Assembly (NCBI RefSeq): GCF_019904235.1
Contig: NZ_CP063202.1
Span: 1 to 64,000 of the forward strand
DNA from: Erythrobacter sp. SCSIO 43205
Lineage (GTDB): Bacteria; Pseudomonadota; Alphaproteobacteria; Sphingomonadales; Sphingomonadaceae
Direction: 5' to 3'
Length of the DNA: 64,000 nt
The first letter of the stretch is position 1. Every line of letters starts with the position of its first letter. Under the pieces are notes generated by a model. The model was not told where the DNA came from. It saw nothing but the letters and a program-made list of their open reading frames with translations, and did no database searches. Position numbers and translations under genes: made by a program. Shown here piece by piece: positions 23,627 through 32,619 of this stretch.

Positions 23627-25471
23627 CTACTGACCGCCAGAATGCTCGCGCAAAACCTCAAGGAAATCTGGCCCCCACGTATCGAGCTTTTTCTCCCCCA
23701 CGCCCTGCAATTCGCCAATTTCGCGCAAGGTTTGGGGCTGAAACGCAGCCATCGCGCGAAGGACGCTGTCGTGGAAGATGATATAGGCGGGGATGCCGTG
23801 CTCTTTAGCGAGCTGAGCGCGTTTTGCCCTGAGAGCATCGAACAACGGATCGCCAACGGGATTAGGGATCGCACCTCCTGAACCGCCACCGGACCGGCGC
23901 CGCTTGGCTTTGGGCGGCTCTGCAATCGCAACCGCGCGTTCGCCTTTAAGAACGCCTCGCGCCTCCGGGCCAAGCGCAAGGCCGCCGTGCTCTGTCGTCA
24001 CCAGCATTTCATGCGCGGTGCAGAACCGCATTACAGGTTTGAGAAGGGTCGCCTCGCTGCCGCTGACAATGCCGAACACGGAAAGCTTGTCGTGGCCGCG
24101 GCTGATGACACGCTCATCGTCGCGGCCCAAAAGCACACGTTCGATATGGCCCATGCCAAAGCTTTGCCCGGTGCGATAAACAGCAGAGAGCAGCTTTTGC
24201 GCTGTCTGCGTCACGTCAAGCACCTGCGGCGGCTCCAGGCAGCGGTCGCAATTGCCGCAATCCTGCGGAAGCTCATCGCCAAAGTGGGCGAGCAAAAGCT
24301 TGCGGCGGCACTGGGCGCTTTCGACAAGGTTTGCGAGTGCATTCAAACGCGCGCGTTCGGCGGGCAAGCGCTCTTCATTTACATCGGACAGCCATTGGCG
24401 CGCCTTAGCAAAATCGCTGGCGGCCCAGAACAGATGCGCCTCAGCCGGATCACCATCGCGCCCTGCGCGGCCGGTTTCCTGATAGTAGGCTTCGATTGAT
24501 TTGGGCAAGCCAGCGTGCACGACAAAGCGCACATCAGGTTTGTCGATCCCCATGCCAAAGGCGATTGTTGCCACCATCACCATGTCTTCGGACGCTACGA
24601 AATGGCCTTGCGTTCGTGCTCGCACCTCGGGCGGCAATCCTGCGTGATAGGCGGCGACATTGCGGCCTGTGACAGAGGCGAGCTTGTCGGCCAGATCTTC
24701 TGCACCTTTGCGGCTTGATGTGTAAACAATGCCAGCGCCGGGGGTCTTGGCGATCACTTCGCTGATTTGCTTTGCGACATTTGCGCGCGGGCGGATGAGG
24801 TAGCGGATATTGGGTCGGTCGAAGCCCGCTTTAATTAGCCCCTCTGGCGCGATACCAAGCTGTTTGAGTATATCTTCGCGCGTTACCTCATCCGCTGTCG
24901 CTGTAAGCGCCAGTCGCGGCACACCGGGAAAACGGCCAAGCATTTCGCGCAAAGCCCGATAATCCGGGCGGAAATCGTGCCCCCATTCCGAAACACAATG
25001 CGCCTCATCAATTGCGAAAAGCGAGATGTGGGCATCCGAAAGAAGCGACTGAAACCCGCTGGTATTGGCGCGCTCTGGCGCGACATAGAGGAGGTCAAGT
25101 TCACCAGCGCGCAAGGCCGCGGCCGTTTGAGCATTGCCTTCATCCACCGAAGTCATTGAGGCGGCTCTTATCCCCACAGAGCGCGCGGCCCTGATCTGGT
25201 CGTGCATCAACGCGATAAGCGGCGAGATGACGATGGCCGTGCCTGTTCGTGTCAAAGCCGGAATCTGATAGCACAGCGATTTGCCAGCACCCGTCGGCAT
25301 CAGAGCGAGCGTATGCTCCCCCGCCAAAACCCGTCTGATTACCGCTTCCTGCATCCCGCGAAAACCGGCGAAACCGAACGTGCGGCGCAAGGTGTCATAC
25401 ACCTCTTGCGGTATCGCGCTCGTCGCTTGGGGGCCGGCGCCAGAATTCACGGATGCATGAGCAGCGGACAA
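23627..25471 (-). CDS. recQ: ATP-dependent DNA helicase RecQ
   Basis: A 3'-5' helicase acting in recombination and fork repair. The 614-residue product has the Q motif, Walker A MPTGAGKSLCYQ, motif II IDEAHCVSEWGHDFRPDY, helicase motifs IV to VI (ATIAFGMGIDKPDVRFV, QETGRAGRDGDP), the RQC zinc site CRRKLLLAHFGDE...CGNCDRC, the winged helix, and a C-terminal HRDC domain (FDALRAKRAQLAKEHGIPAY). Full length. It is followed on the same strand by the flavin reductase gene. Confidence 0.96.
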   Translation of the reverse strand: MSAAHASVNSGAGPQATSAIPQEVYDTLRRTFGFAGFRGMQEAVIRRVLAGEHTLALMPTGAGKSLCYQIPALTRTGTAIVISPLIALMHDQIRAARSVGIRAASMTSVDEGNAQTAAALRAGELDLLYVAPERANTSGFQSLLSDAHISLFAIDEAHCVSEWGHDFRPDYRALREMLGRFPGVPRLALTATADEVTREDILKQLGIAPEGLIKAGFDRPNIRYLIRPRANVAKQISEVIAKTPGAGIVYTSSRKGAEDLADKLASVTGRNVAAYHAGLPPEVRARTQGHFVASEDMVMVATIAFGMGIDKPDVRFVVHAGLPKSIEAYYQETGRAGRDGDPAEAHLFWAASDFAKARQWLSDVNEERLPAERARLNALANLVESAQCRRKLLLAHFGDELPQDCGNCDRCLEPPQVLDVTQTAQKLLSAVYRTGQSFGMGHIERVLLGRDDERVISRGHDKLSVFGIVSGSEATLLKPVMRFCTAHEMLVTTEHGGLALGPEARGVLKGERAVAIAEPPKAKRRRSGGGSGGAIPNPVGDPLFDALRAKRAQLAKEHGIPAYIIFHDSVLRAMAAFQPQTLREIGELQGVGEKKLDTWGPDFLEVLREHSGGQ

Positions 25472-25595
25472 AAGGGAGGGCCTGATAGGGGATGGGACTA
25501 TCCCTCAGCGCTACGGCAGGGCCGCGCATCCCGCCAGAGCGCACGCCCTAGTCGTCCTCAGTTTTTTAGTGTCAGCTGTTTCGCGCCGAACGGGC

Positions 25596-26141
25596 TTACT
25601 TGCCCACCGCTTTCTTCGCGGCATTAAGGTCAATCACGCTTCCCACCGAACCCGGTACCGCGATGGTGCCATCAGCGCGTTTGCCCACGTCAGCGCGCGC
25701 AACCAGATTAAGCTCGCTTCCATCAAGCACACGACCATCGTGGCTGACAATCGACACTGGCCCGATAGGCAAGCGGTCTGTCTCATCAACCAGCACCGGA
25801 TCTTCGTTCACCGGCTCAACGCTGTATTTCTGACCCCACTGGCGCAGCGCAATCATGGCGGGCAGCAGATCAAAGCCTTTTTCAGTGAGCCTGTATTCAA
25901 CCTTACGACGATCATCAGCGCACGGTTCGCGTTTTAAGATACCGTGCTCAACCAGCTTTGCGAGGCGATTGGACAAAATGTTGCGGGCAATGCCCAGCTC
26001 GCTCAAAAATTCCTCAAAATGGTGCAACCCATTGAAGCTCGCACGCAAAATCATGAACGACCAGCGTTCGCCCATCACTTCGAGCGCTTGCGGAAGGCCG
26101 CATTCGATCAGTTCGCGCAAAGGTTCTCTTATTTCGCCCAT
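25596..26141 (-). CDS. HxlR-family transcriptional regulator
   Basis: A 181-residue winged-helix regulator. The HxlR core is clear: ALEVMGERWSFMILRASFNG, FEEFLSELGIARNILSNRLAKL (recognition helix) and GILKREP...YRLTEKGFDL. About 70 residues beyond the usual core form a C-terminal extension of unknown role. It is divergent from the small secreted protein gene at 26357. The 215-base gap is AT-richer than its surroundings and contains a perfect 7-1-7 dyad that could be its operator. No cysteine-based redox switch is obvious; one Cys lies near the N-terminus. Confidence 0.9.
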   Translation of the reverse strand: MGEIREPLRELIECGLPQALEVMGERWSFMILRASFNGLHHFEEFLSELGIARNILSNRLAKLVEHGILKREPCADDRRKVEYRLTEKGFDLLPAMIALRQWGQKYSVEPVNEDPVLVDETDRLPIGPVSIVSHDGRVLDGSELNLVARADVGKRADGTIAVPGSVGSVIDLNAAKKAVGK

Positions 26142-26290
26142 AAGTCAGTCCTCTTCCTGAAACCTAAATAACCGACTTTGACGAAATCGCAAAATGGATC
26201 GGAATTTTGGTGGATCAGCAGAGCGCCAAATAAATATAAGTTTTTTGTTGCAACTTAAATTGGGCTCGCATAGGTAGTGATTCGCAACTG

Positions 26291-26305
26291 GTTTCGATTC
26301 GAAAC
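26291..26305. promoter_or_regulatory. perfect 7-1-7 dyad, possible HxlR operator
   Basis: GTTTCGATTCGAAAC is a perfect inverted repeat (GTTTCGA / TCGAAAC around one T). It lies 52 bases upstream of the small secreted protein start and in the gap shared with the divergent HxlR regulator. Confidence 0.45.
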
Positions 26306-26356
26306 TGTGCAATGCAACATGATGACCAAATAGGCACCATCAAAAAGGAATACAAG

Positions 26357-26698
26357 ATGTCCCTCTCTCTCCCTCGCGCCGAGCGTATTGCTGTTTTCGC
26401 ATCGGCTCTTGCATACACCGCCCTCACCTTTGGCATCGCCACTGCTCCTGCGCCCGCAAGCGCCGATAGTGGCCCTTACTACACTGCACAATTGGCACAG
26501 CCTGCCGAAGACGACCGCCTCGTTGCAGGCGGCGTTGCATGGGCGTGCAAAGGCACAACCTGTGTCGCAAACAAGGGCTCTTCACGCCCTTCGCGCATTT
26601 GCCGCGGCCTTGCCCGCGATGTGGGTGAGATCAAGGGCTTTGTCGCAAACGGCGAAGAGCTTGCCGAAGACAAGCTTGCTCGCTGCAACGGCAACTGA
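26357..26698 (+). CDS. small secreted protein resembling the CC_3452 family
   Basis: A 113-residue exported protein with an Ala-rich signal peptide (cleavage near ASA-DSG) and a short mature domain. The domain has three cysteines in the pattern WACKGTTCVA ... ICRGLARDVGEIKGF ... KLARCNGN and matches my memory of CC_3452-type proteins of alphaproteobacteria, whose function is unknown. AAGGAA sits 9 bases before the ATG at 26357. It faces the HxlR gene across a dyad and may be its target. A 140-base tail and a strong terminator follow. Confidence 0.75.
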   Translation: MSLSLPRAERIAVFASALAYTALTFGIATAPAPASADSGPYYTAQLAQPAEDDRLVAGGVAWACKGTTCVANKGSSRPSRICRGLARDVGEIKGFVANGEELAEDKLARCNGN

Positions 26699-26840
26699 TC
26701 CGAGCGGTTTAGATCAGGATTTAACCCTCTCCATCAGCGGGCTGCTGCTTCAACCAGATGTTCCCAACTTCTGGCCCTCACGTTTGAAGCGTAGTCCGCA
26801 CCCTCTCCTCGCCCATCTCTCCACATGGGCAACACTCCTC

Positions 26841-26885
26841 CCCCGGCAAGCGCCAGTCCCCAACGGCTGCTTGCCGGGGTTTTTT
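26841..26885 (+). terminator. strong rho-independent terminator
   Basis: A perfect 11-bp stem, CCCCGGCAAGC (26841-26851) with GCTTGCCGGGG (26869-26879), followed by six T (26880-26885). It lies 143 bases after the small secreted protein stop. The space between (26699-26840) has no open frame I can support. Confidence 0.9.
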
Positions 26886-26904
26886 CGTCTTGAATGAGAG
26901 TGTT

Positions 26905-27507
26905 TTAAAGGAAGCCTGAGGCTTTCAGCTGAGAGCGAAGCGAGGCGGCATCGGTAAACAGATGCGCGTCCCAGCCTCGGCTTTTCGCGGCCTTGATATT
27001 ATCGGGATTGTCGTCGGTGAAAAACAATTCGCCGCCCTCGCGTCCGCTGCGCTTCTCTGTGATTTCGTAAATGCGCGAGTGCGGCTTGGCGATTTTCTCT
27101 GTGCCAGAGACAACGATGTCTTCGAACAAATCGAAGATCGGTTGCGTAGGGCGAAACCCGGCCCACAATTCGTGCCCGAAATTGGTAAGGCAATAGAGCG
27201 GGACGCCCACTTCTTTTAGTTCGCGCACGATTTGGTGAGTGCCGTCAACCGGGCCAGTGATCGTTTCGTTGAAACGCTTGGCATAGGCTGTGATGTGTTT
27301 TGCATAGGCCGGAAACTGCGCGATGCGTTCAGCCACCATGTCGTTGAGATCACGCCCGCGATCGTGCTGGAAATGCCATTGTTCAGTGACGACATTTTCA
27401 AGAAACCAATCGAGTTCACGCTCATCTGCGATCAGCTTTTCAAACAGCGCGCGAAGCTGCCATCCGAACAACACTCGGCCCACATCAAAAACGACCGCTT
27501 TCTTCAC
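26905..27507 (-). CDS. HAD-superfamily hydrolase
   Basis: A 200-residue HAD-IA type hydrolase. The nucleophile motif reads FDVGRVLFGW: the first Asp is kept and the second acid position is Gly, as in the DVGNVL subgroup that includes YihX-like phosphatases and epoxide-hydrolase N-domains. Motif II is LTNFGHELW, the lysine of motif III is in EKIAKPHSRIYE, and motif IV is FFTDDNPDNI. A helical cap lies between residues 15 and 90. Sugar-phosphate phosphatase is a reasonable guess; substrate unknown. The rpmJ terminator lies just upstream. Confidence 0.9.
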   Translation of the reverse strand: MKKAVVFDVGRVLFGWQLRALFEKLIADERELDWFLENVVTEQWHFQHDRGRDLNDMVAERIAQFPAYAKHITAYAKRFNETITGPVDGTHQIVRELKEVGVPLYCLTNFGHELWAGFRPTQPIFDLFEDIVVSGTEKIAKPHSRIYEITEKRSGREGGELFFTDDNPDNIKAAKSRGWDAHLFTDAASLRSQLKASGFL

Positions 27508-27531
27508 TTGCGCGTGATCCTCAAACAGAAG

Positions 27532-27564
27532 CGGCCCGCTCTCCCCTATATGGAAGGCGGGCCG
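27532..27564 (-). terminator. rpmJ terminator
   Basis: A perfect 8-bp stem, CGGCCCGC (27532-27539) with GCGGGCCG (27557-27564). Read on the minus strand it is followed by CTTCTGTTTG. It lies 60 bases beyond the rpmJ stop. Confidence 0.65.
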
Positions 27565-27623
27565 ATCATTTCATTCAATCGCTCTGGCGCGAAGCAACTG
27601 CTCCACGCCAGGCGAGGCGCCAA

Positions 27624-27749
27624 TTAGCCTTGGCGCGCCTTGAAACGACGGTTGGTTTTGTTGATCACATAGGTGCGGCCGCGGCGACGAATGACGCGGT
27701 TATCGCGGTGACGGTTTTTCAGCGACTTAAGGCTGTTACGGATCTTCAT
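27624..27749 (-). CDS. rpmJ: 50S ribosomal protein L36, zinc-free type
   Basis: A 41-residue basic protein read directly from the sequence: [20 protein letters not shown], then [18 protein letters not shown] and RQG before TAA (plus 27624-27626). The usual Cys-x2-Cys...Cys...His zinc site of L36 is absent, so this is the cysteine-less, slightly longer form (YkgO type) common in alphaproteobacteria. It is flanked by two terminators, 27532-27564 after it and 27767-27796 before it, so it is a one-gene transcript. Confidence 0.95.
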   Translation of the reverse strand: MKIRNSLKSLKNRHRDNRVIRRRGRTYVINKTNRRFKARQG

Positions 27750-27766
27750 TGCTCAAGCTTTCAAAT

Positions 27767-27796
27767 AAAAAGCGCGCCCAGGTGTGTCCGGCGCGC
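27767..27796 (-). terminator. galE terminator
   Basis: On the minus strand a 7-bp perfect stem, GCGCGCC with GGCGCGC (plus 27790-27796 and 27772-27778), is followed by TTTTTATTTG (plus 27767-27771 and on). It lies about 73 bases beyond the galE stop and just upstream of rpmJ. Confidence 0.85.
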
Positions 27797-27868
27797 CGAA
27801 AAATCTGGGTGGCACATATGAAGCCTGTGCAGATTCGTCAACCGATTCCTTGCGCGGCGAAGGACGAA

Positions 27869-28900
27869 TTAACCTCTTAAATCGGTCAATTTGCGCTCCC
27901 AGGCAAGCGCATGGCTGATGATCGTATCGAGATCGGCGTATTTCGGCTCCCACGGCAAAGTCTCACGGATAAGCGAAGGATCAGAAATCAGCGATGCCGG
28001 ATCGCCTGCTCGCCGCCCCTCAAAACGCCGATCAATCGGGTTGTTTGTGACCCGATCAACCGCATCCAGCACTTCGAGAACCGAGAATCCCCGCCCGTAC
28101 CCGCAATTCATAATAAGCGAGCGCGTCGGCTCAGCCATAAGGGCTTCGAGAGCGTGAACGTGGGCAGAGGCCAGATCGCTCACATGGATATAATCGCGCA
28201 CGCCCGTGCCATCAGGCGTATCGAAATCGGTTCCAAAGACACCGACATAATCACGCTTCCCCAGTGCAGCTTCAAGCGCGACCTTGATAAGATGGGTTGC
28301 GCCAGCGGTGGATTGTCCCGTGCGCGCCTGTGGATCGGCGCCCGCCACATTAAAGTACCGAAGCGCACAGAAATTCAGCGGATGCGCGCCCGCTACATCG
28401 CCAAGCATTTGTTCGGTCATCAGCTTTGACCAACCATAGGGGTTGATCGGGCGTTGGGGCGTATCTTCGCTAACCGCTGCAACATCGGGCACGCCATAAG
28501 TCGCAGCCGTGGATGAGAAGATGAAATGACCAATACCAGCCTTCACCGCTGCTTCGATCAGAACCCGGCTTTTCGCAGTGTTGTTGTGGTAATATTTGAG
28601 CGGGTTCGCGACGCTTTCAGGCACCACGACTGACCCTGCGAAATGCATAATCGCGCCCACATTCTCATCGGCAAAAATTCGCGCCAGAAGCTGCGCATCT
28701 TCGATATCGCCCTCGTAAAAGGGGACACCATCCGGCACCGCCCAGCGAAAGCCCGTGGTGAGGTTATCGATCACCACCACCGGCCAGCCCGCGTCCAAAA
28801 GCGCCAGCACGCCATGGCTGCCGATATAACCTGCGCCGCCAGTGACAAGGACGGCCTGTTTATTCCCGGCGGCTTTCGCTAAGGTAGGTTTTGATGTCAT
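27869..28900 (-). CDS. galE: UDP-glucose 4-epimerase
   Basis: Interconverts UDP-glucose and UDP-galactose for surface polysaccharides. The 343-residue extended-SDR product has the NAD loop VTGGAGYIGSHG, the DNLTTGF-like segment, the catalytic serine in FSSTAATYG, and the Tyr-x3-Lys pair in NPYGWSKLMTEQML. The sugar-binding region GTGVRDYIHVSDLASAHVHAL follows. Length and motif order are typical. A stretch of about 16 residues precedes the Rossmann loop, slightly longer than usual. The gene is divergent from the lipoprotein gene at 28973 and has its own terminator. Confidence 0.95.
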   Translation of the reverse strand: MTSKPTLAKAAGNKQAVLVTGGAGYIGSHGVLALLDAGWPVVVIDNLTTGFRWAVPDGVPFYEGDIEDAQLLARIFADENVGAIMHFAGSVVVPESVANPLKYYHNNTAKSRVLIEAAVKAGIGHFIFSSTAATYGVPDVAAVSEDTPQRPINPYGWSKLMTEQMLGDVAGAHPLNFCALRYFNVAGADPQARTGQSTAGATHLIKVALEAALGKRDYVGVFGTDFDTPDGTGVRDYIHVSDLASAHVHALEALMAEPTRSLIMNCGYGRGFSVLEVLDAVDRVTNNPIDRRFEGRRAGDPASLISDPSLIRETLPWEPKYADLDTIISHALAWERKLTDLRG

Positions 28901-28972
28901 GGCGCGCTGGCTAGCACCAAGGCCCTAAAAAATCGTGCGCAAAATCGCACTTAAGTCGAGAAGGATATGAAG

Positions 28973-29617
28973 ATGGTCGCCAACACTCTTTGGACAGCTA
29001 AGGCAGTGCCAGCGCTGGTCCTCGGCCTGTGCTTAAGCGCTTGCACCGGCACTGCTTATTCCGGCCCTGTCGAAGTCACCCGCTTTGTCGGTGAGCTAAG
29101 CGCGCCTGCCGCACAAAATGGCGAACGCGGCGAAATCGCGATCACCTTTCCGCGCGAGATGAAGAACGAGCGCGCGCGCAACGCCTTTTACAACGCCGTC
29201 GCCGCCGAGCTTTCCGCGCTTGGCTACACGGTGATTGCTCAGGACCAGATGGGTGTCCAAACCGCCCGCGTTGAAACCAGCCGCAACGAGCTTGCCCCCG
29301 CCTCTTCGCGCGGGCCGGTGAATGTAGGCGTTGGGGGTTCCACCGGCAGCTATGGCAGCGGGCTCGGCCTTGGCATTGGCATCAATCTTGGCGGGAATAC
29401 TGCCAAGCCAAATGCACTCACAAAGTTGTCGGTTCGTATTTCCGACCGCCACGGCAATTCGCTATGGGAAGGACGCGCTCAACAGGCGGTTTCGATCAAC
29501 TCCCCTTACGCAGAGATTGAAGCGAGTGCGGCCGCTCTCGCAAAGGCGCTTTTTAAAGACTTCCCCGGTGGCAATGGCGAGACGATCTCGATCAGCCCCA
29601 AAGACCTTCAGGAATAA
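28973..29617 (+). CDS. DUF4136-like lipoprotein
   Basis: A 214-residue exported lipoprotein with lipobox LSAC near residue 24. The mature part resembles DUF4136 proteins: an early VTRFVGE strand, an [17 protein letters not shown] helix-strand pair, a Gly-rich low-complexity middle ([20 protein letters not shown]) and a C-terminal [18 protein letters not shown] strand pair. Function unknown, probably periplasmic. I prefer the ATG at 28973 (AAGGA 7 bases upstream) to the ATG at 28967, which nearly touches that site. The M14 peptidase gene starts 9 bases after its stop, so they form one operon. Confidence 0.75.
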   Translation: MVANTLWTAKAVPALVLGLCLSACTGTAYSGPVEVTRFVGELSAPAAQNGERGEIAITFPREMKNERARNAFYNAVAAELSALGYTVIAQDQMGVQTARVETSRNELAPASSRGPVNVGVGGSTGSYGSGLGLGIGINLGGNTAKPNALTKLSVRISDRHGNSLWEGRAQQAVSINSPYAEIEASAAALAKALFKDFPGGNGETISISPKDLQE

Positions 29618-29625
29618 GATTAGAC

Positions 29626-30759
29626 ATGACTCAAATCGCGATTGATGCCGCCTTTGACAGCGGCAATATCGAAGTGCTTTCAATCGACGGCGCGTCAGCG
29701 CGTCTTGCGATCCCCAAAGATAACAATTCCGAGTTTAAACAGTGGTTTCATTTCCGCGTCGCTGGCAAAGCGGGCGAGGAACTGACGCTCAAGATCACTC
29801 AACTTAATGACAGCGCCTATCCGGGCGGTTGGCCGGGATATGACGCTTGTGTTTCTGAAGACCGTGAATATTGGGCGCGCGCTTCCTCTTCTTTCGACAA
29901 GGACGAAGAGGGCGGCACGCTGACAATCACTTATACGCCCGCCTCAAACATTGCCTATTTCGCCTATTTTGCACCCTATTCGATGGAGCGGCACCACGAC
30001 CTCGTCGCAGAAGCTGCTGCTTGTGAGGGTGTGGAGCTTACCCGCATTGGTGAGACATTGGACGGCCAGCCGCTCGATATGCTGCAAATGGGCGAAGGCG
30101 ACAAACAGGTCTGGCTCTACGCGCGCCAGCATCCGGGCGAAACACAAGCGGAATGGTGGATGGAAGGGGCATTGGAGTGCCTCACCGACCCAGCCGATCC
30201 GGTTGCGCGCGGACTTTTGGCCAAGTGCCGGTTCCATATCGTGCCCAATTGCAACCCCGACGGATCGCGCCGAGGACATTTGCGCACCAATGCTGCTGGC
30301 ACCAACCTCAACCGCGAATGGGCAGAGCCGAGCGCCGAGGCCTCTCCCGAAGTGCTCGCTATCCGCAACACAATGGACGAAACTGGCGTTGATTTCGCAA
30401 TGGACGTTCACGGGGACGAAGCCATCCCGGCGGTATTTCTTGCAGGGTATGAAGGCATCCCTTCTTGGACCGACGAGTTTGGCGAAAAATTCTACCGCTA
30501 CGAGCGTATCCTTGATCGTCGCACTCCCGATTTTCAGACCGAGCTTGGCTATCCCAAGACACCGGCAGGCCGCGCGAACCTCGCCATTTCAACCAATCAG
30601 GTGGCGGAGCGTTACGGTGCCTGCGCGATGACGCTGGAAATGCCTTACAAGGATCTTCGCGACTTTCCAGAACCCGAGCAAGGATGGTCACCCGAACGCT
30701 GCAAAATGCTCGCGCGCGAATGTCTCGCCGCCTTGCTTGAATGGCTTGACGACGAATAG
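29626..30759 (+). CDS. M14-family cytosolic-type zinc carboxypeptidase
   Basis: A 377-residue peptidase of the cytosolic carboxypeptidase (CCP/M14) type. An N-terminal beta-sandwich of about 125 residues is followed by the catalytic domain with zinc motif HPGE (about 168), [16 protein letters not shown] with substrate arginine, NLNREW, the third zinc ligand in DVHGDE, and the catalytic Glu in TLEMPYK. No signal peptide, so it acts in the cytoplasm. Bacterial substrates of this group are unclear; eukaryotic relatives trim Glu tails. In an operon with the lipoprotein before it. Confidence 0.92.
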   Translation: MTQIAIDAAFDSGNIEVLSIDGASARLAIPKDNNSEFKQWFHFRVAGKAGEELTLKITQLNDSAYPGGWPGYDACVSEDREYWARASSSFDKDEEGGTLTITYTPASNIAYFAYFAPYSMERHHDLVAEAAACEGVELTRIGETLDGQPLDMLQMGEGDKQVWLYARQHPGETQAEWWMEGALECLTDPADPVARGLLAKCRFHIVPNCNPDGSRRGHLRTNAAGTNLNREWAEPSAEASPEVLAIRNTMDETGVDFAMDVHGDEAIPAVFLAGYEGIPSWTDEFGEKFYRYERILDRRTPDFQTELGYPKTPAGRANLAISTNQVAERYGACAMTLEMPYKDLRDFPEPEQGWSPERCKMLARECLAALLEWLDDE

Positions 30760-30857
30760 CTGCGTCGCTGACATGATTTTACATCACTGAAACCCGCCAT
30801 TCAGGCGCGAATTGTGATAAAAGCCTCTCTTACCGGGACCGTTTGAGGGGAAAATTC

Positions 30858-31601
30858 ATGTCACGACCAACCAATCGTCGCCGCTTTATCGCAGGCGCAG
30901 GGATGCTTGGGATTGCCAGTCTGATGCCAGCCGCCGCCCATGCGCAAGGGCTCGGCGGGCTTTTGGGAGGGCGAGGGCGTTCAGGGCTCAACCTCTCCTC
31001 GATCCTTGGCAATGCGACCGACAATGCCCTCGACAAGCTGGCAGTGCCGGGCGCGTTTTATGGCGATGAAGACATACGCATCGGCCTGCCCATAATCGGC
31101 AAGCTTGGTGGCGGATTGGGCGGCTTGCTGGGCGGTGGTTCAAGCGATGGCGGGGACGACCTGTTGGGCTCGGTTCTCGGCGGCGCAGGCAGGCTTGGCG
31201 TGCTTGACGGGATCACGCGGCGGATCAACGATGCAGCCGGCGTTGCTGCGGGCGAGGCCAAGCCGATCTTCCGCGAAGCGATCGACGATCTTTCCTTCTC
31301 TGACGCGCCCGGCATTATCCGCGAAAGCGATGGCGGCACGCAGTATTTGCGCGCTTCGGCCAATGATCGTCTGCACGCCCGCCTGAACCCGCTGGTCGAC
31401 AGCGCCTTGGAGAGCGCCGGAATTTACAAAACCTTTGATGGTCTGGCTGAAAAGCACTCCTTTATCCAGCAAGCAGGGCTTAACCGCGAAAAAATCAATC
31501 GCTCCGTCACCGATCAGGGGCTCGACGGGATTTTCAGCTATATCGGCGCAGAAGAGCGCGCCTTTCGCAAGAATCCGCTGGGCGGCTTGCTGGGAAGCTG
31601 A
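30858..31601 (+). CDS. DUF4197 protein with Tat-type signal
   Basis: A 247-residue exported protein. The N-terminus has an arginine pair and hydrophobic stretch (NRRRFIAGAGMLGIASLMPAAAHA), typical of a Tat signal. The DUF4197 region follows, recognisable by NDAAGVAAGEAKPIF, FSDAPGII and the C-terminal QGLDGIFSYIGAEERAFRKN. A Gly/Asp-rich insert (residues about 75-110) is longer than usual. Function unknown. The ATG at 30858 is preceded by GAGGGG; an upstream in-frame start at 30843 is less likely. Its stop is 2 bases from the converging DUF421 gene. Confidence 0.85.
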   Translation: MSRPTNRRRFIAGAGMLGIASLMPAAAHAQGLGGLLGGRGRSGLNLSSILGNATDNALDKLAVPGAFYGDEDIRIGLPIIGKLGGGLGGLLGGGSSDGGDDLLGSVLGGAGRLGVLDGITRRINDAAGVAAGEAKPIFREAIDDLSFSDAPGIIRESDGGTQYLRASANDRLHARLNPLVDSALESAGIYKTFDGLAEKHSFIQQAGLNREKINRSVTDQGLDGIFSYIGAEERAFRKNPLGGLLGS

Positions 31602-31603
31602 CG

Positions 31604-32131
31604 TCAGGACGTGCCGCGCACTCCATCAAGGATGATATCGTCGACCTCAACGCTTCCATGAAGCACTGAGACATCGCCAGTCGTCTCAAGGATAGCGGCG
31701 CGCACCTCTGATAATTGCAGCACGTTGGCCTCGCGCAGTTTTGCGATGATGTCCTCGCGACGCACATTGTTTGCTTTCAGCGCTGCGTCATCGAATTCAC
31801 CGTCGCGCATGATCAGGCAGGGTTGGTTGCCGATGGTGTCAGCGACCGAATCCGAGCGACGGCGAAGCGTGGAGGTCGCCGCCTGCGCAAGCACAAGCCC
31901 CACCATGGCAGCGAGCGGTTGGATGACATCGCTCCACGCTGTCACTTGGGCGGCCCCGGCAAGAAGCGAACCGAATGCAACCGTCGTCACAAAGTCGAAA
32001 TTGGTCATTTTGGACAACGTGCGAAGGCCGTTCAGGCGGATGAGCAAGTTCATCCATCCCAGCGCAATGACAGCAATAATGATGCCGCGCGCGACGGCTT
32101 CGGCTGTGGGGTTTTCAAAAATCATTGGCAC
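31604..32131 (-). CDS. DUF421 (YetF-type) membrane protein
   Basis: A 175-residue inner-membrane protein with three N-terminal hydrophobic helices to about residue 90 (GIIIAVIALGWMNLLIRLNG, FDFVTTVAFGSLLAGAA, LAAMVGLVLAQAATS) and a cytoplasmic alpha/beta domain ending VEVDDIILDGV. The pattern KMTNFDFV matches DUF421 proteins such as YetF, whose role is unknown though some are linked to spore or stress membranes in Bacillus. It converges on the DUF4197 gene. Confidence 0.88.
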   Translation of the reverse strand: MPMIFENPTAEAVARGIIIAVIALGWMNLLIRLNGLRTLSKMTNFDFVTTVAFGSLLAGAAQVTAWSDVIQPLAAMVGLVLAQAATSTLRRRSDSVADTIGNQPCLIMRDGEFDDAALKANNVRREDIIAKLREANVLQLSEVRAAILETTGDVSVLHGSVEVDDIILDGVRGTS

Positions 32132-32185
32132 CTTCCCTCATTCCTGTCTCACCTACAAATGAAGCGGGAGATTGTGCCAAAATAA

Positions 32186-32608
32186 TTATTCAAGATGCGC
32201 TGGACCAAATGCGTGGGGAAGAAGCTGCGACAATGTCACTTCGCGCACCTGTTCATCACCAACGCAATAGATCACCGGGTCCGTGCCGCCCACCCCTGCG
32301 ATCTCGTTTAAGACCTGACGACAGCGCCCGCATGGTGTAACAGGTGCGCCGTCGCCCTTGCCTGCTGGCCCGACGACCGCGACCGCTTGAAGCCCGCCCC
32401 TGCGTCCTTCGCCAAAAGCGCGCGCAACCGCGACGTGTTCAGCGCAGACAGTGAGGCCATAGCTAGCGTTCTCGACATTGGTCCCGGTGATGATCGCGCC
32501 ATCATCGAACAAAAGCGCAGCCCCCACCTGATAATCGGAATAGGGCGCGTAAGCTTTGGTTGCGGCTTCCCTCGCCGCTGCAATCAGCTGATCTTTCGTC
32601 TCACTCAT
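32186..32608 (-). CDS. cdd: cytidine deaminase
   Basis: Deaminates cytidine and deoxycytidine to the uridine forms in pyrimidine salvage. The 140-residue tetrameric-type enzyme has NVENASYGLTVCAEHVAV, with the zinc Cys and catalytic Glu (here CAEH where CAER is usual), and PCGRCRQVLNE with the other two zinc cysteines. Length fits the small homotetramer class. It follows the GH25-like gene on the same strand with an 11-base gap. Confidence 0.95.
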   Translation of the reverse strand: MSETKDQLIAAAREAATKAYAPYSDYQVGAALLFDDGAIITGTNVENASYGLTVCAEHVAVARAFGEGRRGGLQAVAVVGPAGKGDGAPVTPCGRCRQVLNEIAGVGGTDPVIYCVGDEQVREVTLSQLLPHAFGPAHLE

Positions 32609-32619
32609 TCCTTAGCCCT

